From the NCBI GenBank assembly GCA_021785155.1, contig JAJYGE010000101.1, forward strand, positions 1 through 10,576: a DNA stretch of 10,576 nucleotides, in the 5' to 3' direction. The DNA is from Planctomycetota bacterium. Lineage in GTDB: Bacteria; Planctomycetota; Phycisphaerae; WQYP01. The translations under genes were made by a program, and so were the position numbers. The notes under the pieces were generated by a model. The model was not told the origin of the DNA and did not search any database. It saw only the letters and a list, made by a program, of their open reading frames with translations. Each line of letters starts with the position of its first letter. Position 1 is the stretch's first letter. Positions 1 to 4,980 of this stretch are shown here, in pieces.

Positions 1-52
1 GGGGCCGATTACAATGAGCACTGATCAATAACAGGGTGTGAATCGGACTGCG

Positions 53-68
53 GCCCGATAGATCGGGC
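53..68. repeat. Short palindrome (GC-rich hairpin)
   Basis: GCCCGAT at 53-59 is the exact reverse complement of ATCGGGC at 62-68, with two bases between, so a 6-7 bp stem with a tiny loop could form. No T-run follows on either strand, so it is not a typical intrinsic terminator. Its role is unknown. Confidence 0.35.
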
Positions 69-193
69 GAGAAGTGAAACGCGGACGTGATCTGATATTG
101 CAATTGGCGGTGGATTTAGCGGCTTGGTGGATTGTGTATGGCGTGGCGGTAAAATGGGCGGCGTTGTGGTGCTTGGGCGGGCGATCTGTGGCC

Positions 194-379
194 GCTGCAT
201 TGCATGATGGGTAATGAGTAAAGAGATGGTCGCAGCAGTCGAAACGATTTCGGAAACCAAGCTGTGCGGCAGCCGCCTAGGAAACTCCGTTCTCTTTCCC
301 GCCACTGTGGTGAAAAAAAGCGGTCCAATGAATTCGGAACCTGGAATCTGGAACACGTTGATTCACAAGGAGGCGGCGG
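194..379 (+). repeat. Long dispersed/tandem repeat, copy A
   Basis: This 186-bp block matches 559-744 without any gap, with 10 mismatches by direct comparison (about 95% identity). The left end begins GCTGCATTGCATGATGG and the right end reads ATTCACAAGGAGGCGGCGG. Weaker similarity continues leftward to about 152 (AAATGGGCG, matching 521-529). It has no terminal inverted repeats. The copy could be read as protein on either strand, but the differences between copies change amino acids at most sites, so neither frame looks selected. Most likely it is a non-coding repeat family or half of a duplicated unit. Confidence 0.85.
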
Positions 380-429
380 AGGTAAACGGAGGGTTCGACG
401 ACGGGGTGAACCGCAAAGGGGCGGCGGCG

Positions 430-490
430 ACGACCACGACGGTATTTACCACAACGACACGACGACACAAAGATACGACGATGGAACGAC
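430..490 (+). repeat. ACGAC-rich low-complexity stretch
   Basis: The pentamer ACGAC occurs seven times in 61 bases (starting at 430, 436, 454, 459, 462, 475 and 486), with irregular spacing. It lies in the segment between the two long repeat copies. The irregular spacing and lack of any flanking gene argue against CRISPR or a phased protein repeat; slippage-derived sequence is the simplest reading. Confidence 0.5.
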
Positions 491-558
491 ACGCTTCAAC
501 GAAACGCCGCTCTCAACGAGAAATGGGCGACGGACGGCGGGGGTGGCCGATCGTGGCA

Positions 559-744
559 GCTGCATTGCATGATGGGTAATGAGTAAAGAGATGGTCGCAG
601 CAGTCAAAACGATTTCGGAAACCAAGCTGTGCGGCAGCCGCCAGGGAACCTCCGTTCCCTCTCCCGCCACTGTGGTGAAAAAAAGCGGTTTAATGAATTC
701 TGATCCTGGAATCTGGAACACGTTGATTCACAAGGAGGCGGCGG
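559..744 (+). repeat. Long dispersed/tandem repeat, copy B
   Basis: Second copy of the 186-bp block at 194-379, offset by exactly 365 bp with no insertions or deletions. Mismatches cluster in the centre (around 639-662) and around 692-706, while the first 45 and last 36 bases are identical to copy A. In the plus frame from ATG 579 it would encode 58 residues, but seven of the eight codons that differ from copy A are non-synonymous. The right edge coincides with the stop codon (728-730) of an open minus-strand frame that continues to 934. Confidence 0.85.
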
Positions 745-934
745 CGGCCAGCTGAGTACGAGCGTTCTGAATGCTGGCCGCCAATGCGGTGCTCTTGCCA
801 CCCGTGATACGAAGAACACTGTCAGGGGAGAAAATTGCCATCCGATTCCGCACGGCGAGGTTTTCATATTCCGGTCTCACTTCAGGACCACAGGTTAGAC
901 CAAACTTTACCCCCTTTAGGGCATTGTTAGGTAT
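731..934 (-). other. Start-less open frame, possible gene remnant
   Basis: On the minus strand 68 codons are open between a TAA at 935-937 and a TGA at 728-730. The translation has protein-like composition (pieces such as KGVKFGLTCGPEVRPEYENL and SPDSVLRITGGKSTALAASI) but matches no family I recognise. It has no ATG near its beginning; the first ATG lies half way (MAIF). It could be the broken end of a gene, part of a repeat unit, or chance. A minus-strand promoter-like pair lies just upstream (934-963), but without a start codon translation is doubtful. Confidence 0.2.
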
Positions 935-963
935 TTATATTCACTATTACGCATTTTCATCAA
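934..963 (-). promoter_or_regulatory. Candidate sigma70-type promoter pointing left
   Basis: On the minus strand TTGATG (958-963) is followed after 18 bases by TATAAA (934-939), close to the TTGACA/TATAAT consensus. Transcription would start near 927 and run into the start-less frame and the repeat copies. The surrounding sequence is AT-rich, so a chance match is quite possible. Confidence 0.3.
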
Positions 964-1019
964 AAATGGGAAGGATTGAGCATTGACTTGATTTTACTGC
1001 ATTTTATTGGCTTTTTTGA

Positions 1020-1046
1020 CTCATTTTTTCCGGACGGAAAAATGAG
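1020..1046 (-). terminator. Inverted repeat at the tRNA-Lys 3' end, possible terminator
   Basis: CTCATTTTTTCC (1020-1031) pairs with GGAAAAATGAG (1036-1046), giving an 11-bp stem with one bulged T and a four-base loop. Seen from the minus strand it begins inside the last four bases of the tRNA gene, and the T-run lies in the first arm rather than after the hairpin. It is therefore not a textbook intrinsic terminator, but its position directly behind the tRNA suggests a role in ending the transcript or in 3' processing. Confidence 0.35.
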
Positions 1047-1115
1047 GCCGCTGGGGATCGAACCCAGGACCCACAGATTAAAAGTCTGTTGCTCTACCAG
1101 CTGAGCTACGGCCTC
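1043..1115 (-). tRNA. tRNA-Lys (anticodon UUU)
   Basis: The minus strand folds into a complete cloverleaf: acceptor stem GAGGCCG/CGGCCTC (seven pairs), D stem GCTC/GAGC, anticodon stem ACAGA/TCTGT with loop CTTTTAA, five-base variable region GGGTC, and T stem CTGGG/CCCAG with loop TTCGATC. The anticodon TTT (plus-strand 1080-1082) reads the lysine codons AAA and AAG. The discriminator base is A (1043), as usual for lysine tRNAs. CCA is not encoded and must be added after transcription. The gene lies 77 bp after the stop codon of the oxidoreductase gene on the same strand but has its own promoter-like sequence. No intron or missing arm is seen. Confidence 0.97.
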
Positions 1116-1158
1116 TAAAGGGACTATGCCCCCTCCCGCGTTTCACGCGAGACCCGTT

Positions 1159-1186
1159 ATTCTACGGTACCGGCGAATTCTGGCAA
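1159..1186 (-). promoter_or_regulatory. Candidate promoter of tRNA-Lys
   Basis: On the minus strand TTGCCA (1181-1186) and TAGAAT (1159-1164) are separated by 16 bases, a good match to a sigma70-type promoter. It lies 6 bp after the oxidoreductase stop codon and about 45 bp before the mature tRNA 5' end, so the tRNA can be transcribed independently. The short leader contains a small 5-bp hairpin (CGCGT/ACGCG, 1137-1149), which could be a processing or weak termination signal. Confidence 0.5.
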
Positions 1187-1192
1187 GCCGAT

Positions 1193-4100
1193 TCACAGCA
1201 ATTCAGCCAGCCATTCAATGGGGTGGATGGTTTTTCTCCCGGCGGCGTGTTGAATCTGGTGGCGGCAGGAGGTGCCGGCGGCGAGAATCACCGTTTCGGC
1301 GGAAGCCTGGCGGATCGGATCAAATTCTTTCTGGCCGAAGATTTTCATGGATAATTCATAGTGGTCACGGGTGTAACCAAACGCGCCGGCCATGCCGCAG
1401 CAGCCGGTATCCAAAACGGTGGCGTTTCCGCCGGTCAGGTGTTTGAGCAGTTCCGCGTCATCACCGGTGCCCCATAAGGCTTTGGCGTGGCAATGGCCAT
1501 GCAGTAATACCGGGACATTGTGTTTCTGCCGCACGATGGGCTTCATGGGATGATCGTTCCAATGGCGTTGCACAAAATCGGTGGGAGAGATGGCCTTTTG
1601 CGCCAATTGTTTGAGCACTTCCGCGGGTCCGATGCCATGAAAATGCTGCCAATCATCAATCATTGCGCTGAGGCAGGACGGCTCGCAGATGATAATTGCG
1701 ATAACATCGGGATCAATGATGGCGGGCCTGAGCAAATCAAGCGTCTTGCGAATGGTGGTTTGGGCATTTTTCAGCAATCCATTGGAAATCATGGCTCTGC
1801 CGCAGCATCCGTTGCTGATGAGTTCCACGCGGTAACCGAGTTTCTGTAATACCCGTGCGGCAGCCAGGCCAATATGCGATTCATTGGAAGAAGTAAAACA
1901 ATCGGCAAAGAGTGCCACTTTGAGGCCATGGACAGGGTTTTTTCCCCGCAGGCTATTGCGAAACAATTTGTGCAACGGTAGCGAAAATGCTGGCAAAGCT
2001 CGTTGCGGTGCCAAATCCAGGAGATAATTCATCATAGCTCGCATGGGCGGGAAATTCTGCACGCGGTTGGCAAACCCGGGCAGGATGGAACCGAAGCGAT
2101 TGAGTGTGTGAACATGGCCAAACATACGCGCCGCCAGGGGTGGGCCGATTTCATGGTAACGCCGGGCCATATATTCCGCTTTAAGCCGGGCAATATCCAC
2201 GCTGCTGGGGCATTCGGTTTTGCAGGCCTTGCAGGACAGGCATAAATCCAGCGTTTCCAAGGTTCCGGCATCGGTCCAGTTAGGCCGATCGGACGTGCCA
2301 AGAATACTACCACGCAATGCGTTGGCTCGTCCCCGGGGCGAATGGCGCTCATCAAGAGTGGCGCGATAGGATGGGCACATGGTGCCGCCGGAGGTCTTGC
2401 GGCAAAAGCCGGCCCCGTTGCACATTTCCACGGCACCGGTAAAAGACTCCTGGTCGGCGTAATCGAAATATGTTTGAACATCCGAACCGACTGATTTCCG
2501 TTGCGCTTGCTGGCGCAGGTTGGTCGTAATGGTTTCCAGCGAGCCGGCATGGACGATCATGCCGGGATTCAAAATACCGACTGGGTCAAAAATGGATTTG
2601 ATTTCCGCAAAGGCCCGCATGAGTTCCGGACCGAAATACTCCAGGAGCAAAGGCCCGCGCACGCGTCCGTCACCGTGTTCACCGGACATAACGCCGCCAC
2701 AGTCACGCGCCAGACGGGCGGTTTCCAGAGCAATTTCCTGCATGGCTTTTTGATCTTCAGGATCATGCAGATTCAGCATGGGACGGACATGTAACACGCC
2801 CACGGAGGCATGGGCATAAAAGGCGGCCTCGGTACCGTGTGATTCCACGATGGCTTTGAATCGGCGGATAAATTCCGACAGCCGTGCCACCGGGATGGCA
2901 TTATCTTCCACAAAGGTAATGGGTTTTCGCCGGCTGGAGAGTGCGTGTAAAAGCGCTTCGGCGCTTTTGCGCAACATCCAGGCTTGATTCATTTCGGCGG
3001 GTTGGCGAAAAACACGGATGGCCGGGGCGGAGAGTGCGGGATGGGTAAAGCAGCTATCAATCTCGGTCGGCGCGTTGTCAGCCTGATATTCCACATACAG
3101 TACCGCCGCCGGAAGTTTACCATCAATCAACGGCAGGACTTCGAGTTGCCGCCGGGCCTCGGAGTTGCCTTGTGCCGCCTGCAAAACGGCGGCATCAAGC
3201 AATTCCACCGCAGTGGGTTTGGTATCTAAAACAGGCAGCAGTTGATCCAGGGCCTGCTCTAAACTGTGATACGCCAGAATCGCCAGTCCGCGTGCGGCGG
3301 GTTGCGGATGCAATTTTAATCGCGCTGCGGTGATAACAGCCAGCGAACCCTCGCTGCCGCAGAGCAATCCGGTGAGATCCAAATCCGCCGGGGTCGCGCC
3401 CGCATCAAGCTGGCGGAGAATCAGATCAAGAGAATACCCGGCATTGCGGCGAATGAGTTTTGGGAATCGCTCCCGAATCAGGGCGGCATGTTGCCGAACC
3501 ACTGCGACGACATTCTCCGCAAGATTAAGTGCCACAGGATTCTGTCGGCCCGCCCCGGCACCCAGCCAGAGACATTGCCCATCCGCCAGTACAACCTGCA
3601 CACCGGCCAGATTTTCACTGGTGCGACCATATCGGATGGAGCGTGCCCCGGCGGCATTATTGCCGATGCACCCGCCGATTGCGGCTTGGGCGATGGTGGC
3701 CGGATCGGGGGCAAAAAACAGTTTCGTGGAGGCAAGTTCCCCATTAATCTGATCTATGGTCATGCCGGCCTGAGCCACGCACGTCCGCTTTTCTGTATCG
3801 ACTTCCCGCAGGGTACGAAACCGCGGCGATAAATCCACCACCAGCGCCCGATTGGTGCATTGCCCCGCGAGACTCGTACCGCCGCCGCGCGGCAAAACTG
3901 CCACCTGATGCCGCCGACAGAAGTCCAACAGCGTTGAGATTTGCGGCACGGAATCCGGGATAACGACGCCCAAGGGCATGACTTGATAGAGCGAAGCGTC
4001 GGTGGCGTATAAAAGTCGATCATGTCCGGTAAGCCGTAATTCGCCCACGTTAAGACGCTGCAAAGCCGCAGCTAAGTCGGATGCACTACCCTGATGTAAG

Positions 4101-4228
4101 GCGGTATCCACAACTACCGGAAGAGATATATCAGTTTGATCCATAACGGGCTGCATCATAGCCGCATTGCTGGATCCGTGACAAGCGGTGGCCCACCGGA
4201 AGCCTGCTCGCATTGCAAACTGGTACAT
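1193..4228 (-). CDS. FAD- and (Fe-S)-binding oxidoreductase, YdiJ / D-2-hydroxyglutarate dehydrogenase type
   Basis: A 1011-residue two-part oxidoreductase. Residues about 60-300 form the FAD-binding domain of the vanillyl-alcohol oxidase/GlcD superfamily (PRGGGTSLAGQ at 113-123, FAPDP at 172, GNNAAG at 189, GSEGSLAVIT at 291). Residues about 300-557 are the substrate domain with GEHGDGRVRG (516-525) and the ending DPVGILNPG. Ferredoxin-like cysteines follow (C603, C609, C618; C663, C666, C669, C673), then two CCG domains of the GlpC/heterodisulfide reductase type (GCCG at 807, GCCGMAGAFGY at 942). This order and length match E. coli YdiJ (about 1018 residues), whose family oxidises D-2-hydroxy acids such as D-2-hydroxyglutarate and passes electrons through Fe-S clusters. 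The substrate here is inferred. ATG 4228 is the outermost start; ATG 4159 or 4144 would fit homologue length better, and none has a clear ribosome binding site. No partner gene adjoins it. Confidence 0.93.
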   Translation of the reverse strand: MYQFAMRAGFRWATACHGSSNAAMMQPVMDQTDISLPVVVDTALHQGSASDLAAALQRLNVGELRLTGHDRLLYATDASLYQVMPLGVVIPDSVPQISTLLDFCRRHQVAVLPRGGGTSLAGQCTNRALVVDLSPRFRTLREVDTEKRTCVAQAGMTIDQINGELASTKLFFAPDPATIAQAAIGGCIGNNAAGARSIRYGRTSENLAGVQVVLADGQCLWLGAGAGRQNPVALNLAENVVAVVRQHAALIRERFPKLIRRNAGYSLDLILRQLDAGATPADLDLTGLLCGSEGSLAVITAARLKLHPQPAARGLAILAYHSLEQALDQLLPVLDTKPTAVELLDAAVLQAAQGNSEARRQLEVLPLIDGKLPAAVLYVEYQADNAPTEIDSCFTHPALSAPAIRVFRQPAEMNQAWMLRKSAEALLHALSSRRKPITFVEDNAIPVARLSEFIRRFKAIVESHGTEAAFYAHASVGVLHVRPMLNLHDPEDQKAMQEIALETARLARDCGGVMSGEHGDGRVRGPLLLEYFGPELMRAFAEIKSIFDPVGILNPGMIVHAGSLETITTNLRQQAQRKSVGSDVQTYFDYADQESFTGAVEMCNGAGFCRKTSGGTMCPSYRATLDERHSPRGRANALRGSILGTSDRPNWTDAGTLETLDLCLSCKACKTECPSSVDIARLKAEYMARRYHEIGPPLAARMFGHVHTLNRFGSILPGFANRVQNFPPMRAMMNYLLDLAPQRALPAFSLPLHKLFRNSLRGKNPVHGLKVALFADCFTSSNESHIGLAAARVLQKLGYRVELISNGCCGRAMISNGLLKNAQTTIRKTLDLLRPAIIDPDVIAIIICEPSCLSAMIDDWQHFHGIGPAEVLKQLAQKAISPTDFVQRHWNDHPMKPIVRQKHNVPVLLHGHCHAKALWGTGDDAELLKHLTGGNATVLDTGCCGMAGAFGYTRDHYELSMKIFGQKEFDPIRQASAETVILAAGTSCRHQIQHAAGRKTIHPIEWLAELL

Positions 4229-4261
4229 AATGATGCCAATGGTCGATTGAAAATTGGCGTG

Positions 4262-4381
4262 GGGCGTGGCAATATTTCCGGGCGAACAGCGAGATCAACG
4301 GCATAAATGCCGGCGCTCAGGGAAGGGTTTGTCCCGGAAACGCGCGCCCCGAACCCCTGGTTCGGATTTATTGCCACGCCC
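4262..4381. mobile_element. MITE-like non-autonomous element with 8-bp target duplication
   Basis: The 120-bp segment begins GGGCGTGGCAATA (4262-4274) and ends with its perfect 13-bp reverse complement TATTGCCACGCCC (4369-4381). Immediately outside both ends is the same 8-bp word TTGGCGTG (4254-4261 and 4382-4389), as expected for a target-site duplication made on insertion. Inside are more palindromes: TTTCCGGG (4275-4282) pairing with CCCGGAAA (4333-4340), CGGCAT/ATGCCG (4299-4312) and CCGAACC/GGTTCGG (4349-4365), so the RNA or single strand would fold into a branched structure. There is no transposase, so a transposase acting in trans would be needed. Eight-base duplications are made by, among others, the ISL3, IS66, IS6 and IS1595 families; I cannot assign the parent. 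Confidence 0.75.
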
Positions 4382-4406
4382 TTGGCGTGACACCCAGGCT
4401 CGCGGG

Positions 4407-4435
4407 TGGGCATAAAAAGTTACAGTTAGTATGAT
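4407..4435 (+). promoter_or_regulatory. Candidate promoter of the small coiled-coil gene
   Basis: TGGGCA (4407-4412) and TATGAT (4430-4435) are 17 bases apart; the -10 box is good, the -35 box matches only four of six positions. The pair lies just outside the mobile element and about 30 bp before the start codon at 4468, the expected place. Confidence 0.35.
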
Positions 4436-4467
4436 AGTCATGGTCTGATTTTACGTTGGGCGGAAAT

Positions 4468-4809
4468 ATGATGAACAACTCAAACGATCAATGGGCGGTC
4501 AAAGGTGGCACCCTTAGCGACAAGACGGCAACCGAAGAGTATGGGTTAACCCGCTCCGATATTATTGAGGCCATTAACGCAGGTCAATTACAGTTCAGGG
4601 AAGGGAATATATATGGAAATCCGTTCCTGCGGTTACTACGATCAGAGGTTGAGAGTCTTCATATCAAAAAATTTGGCGCGGCTTCGCTGGCAAAGCAAAA
4701 AGCCGCCGTGGAACTCAAGAAAATCAACAGCGAAATACGAAAATTAAGGATGCGGCTCAAGGAACTTGAAAACCGCGGAAAAGCATTGCAATTGGAAAGT
4801 CAAGATTAA
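4468..4809 (+). CDS. Small protein with possible DNA-binding N-terminus and coiled-coil C-terminus
   Basis: A 113-residue protein without a function I can name. Residues about 13-70 (GGTLSDKTATEEYGLTRSDI through RSEVESLHIKKFG) form a compact mixed domain with a turn pattern like excisionase/MerR-type winged helix-turn-helix folds; DNA binding is only an inference. Residues about 79-107 are rich in Lys, Glu and Leu, with hydrophobics at 83, 86, 90, 93, 97 and 100 in a clean heptad pattern, so a dimeric coiled coil is likely. There is no signal peptide or membrane segment. ATG 4468 is chosen over the in-frame TTG at 4456, with the purine-rich GGGCGGAAAT just before it; ATG 4471 is equally possible. 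It lies 171 bp before leuS on the same strand and could share its transcript. I recall similar small proteins in environmental bacteria, always uncharacterised. Confidence 0.75.
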   Translation: MMNNSNDQWAVKGGTLSDKTATEEYGLTRSDIIEAINAGQLQFREGNIYGNPFLRLLRSEVESLHIKKFGAASLAKQKAAVELKKINSEIRKLRMRLKELENRGKALQLESQD

Positions 4810-4966
4810 CCCGACAGGCCGCATCGGTATAAACGGCCGGCTCGCCTCATAATCTCTACGCACAGCTATTATCTTATCTACTGCCCGGCTGAACCGAAAG
4901 CGGCAAATGGACGTGGCGACTTGTGGCCTGACGCCGCCTTTCGTATCCTTTGTTCACATCAATATT

Positions 4967-4970
4967 GGAG
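4967..4970 (+). promoter_or_regulatory. Ribosome binding site deciding the leuS start
   Basis: GGAG sits 10 bases before ATG 4981 but only one base before the in-frame ATG 4972, too close to be used for it. The same frame is open further left from a TTG at 4921, but those residues do not resemble LeuRS. The start at 4981 (MAGYNPGSIETKW) matches the family N-terminus. Confidence 0.6.
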
Positions 4971-4980
4971 AATGGAACTC

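Larger units (their letters stand above)
1..1042. other. Gene-free repeat-rich region downstream of tRNA-Lys
   Basis: No reading frame here looks like a real gene: the frames that are open overlap each other on both strands, show no family motif and lack ribosome binding sites. The region contains a small palindrome near the left edge, two copies of a 186-bp repeat, an ACGAC-rich low-complexity stretch between them, one start-less open frame (731-934, minus) and an AT-rich stretch from about 900 to 1040. It lies at the 3' side of the tRNA-Lys gene, a common place for accessory DNA, but no integrase or attachment site is visible. A gene could lie further left, outside the window. Confidence 0.6.

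Noticed and set aside
9..721. Two similar minus-strand frames (9-356 and 446-721) that both begin MFQIPGSEFI
   Set aside because: They are the translated repeat copies. Six of nine changed codons alter the residue, the two frames diverge completely outside the repeat, and no ribosome binding site precedes them.
194..744. CRISPR array
   Set aside because: There are only two copies, the repeat is 186 bp rather than 25-40 bp, and no cas genes are present.
1020..1046. Standard rho-independent terminator
   Set aside because: The stem is AT-rich and no T-run follows the hairpin on either strand, so it is kept only as a low-confidence terminator.
2003..3832. Several open frames on the plus strand opposite the oxidoreductase gene
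   Set aside because: They are antisense shadows of a gene with complete family motifs and have no motifs of their own.
4810..4980. T-box or other leader regulation of leuS
   Set aside because: I see no T-box motif, no run of leucine codons in a leader peptide and no terminator/antiterminator pair; only short inverted words occur.
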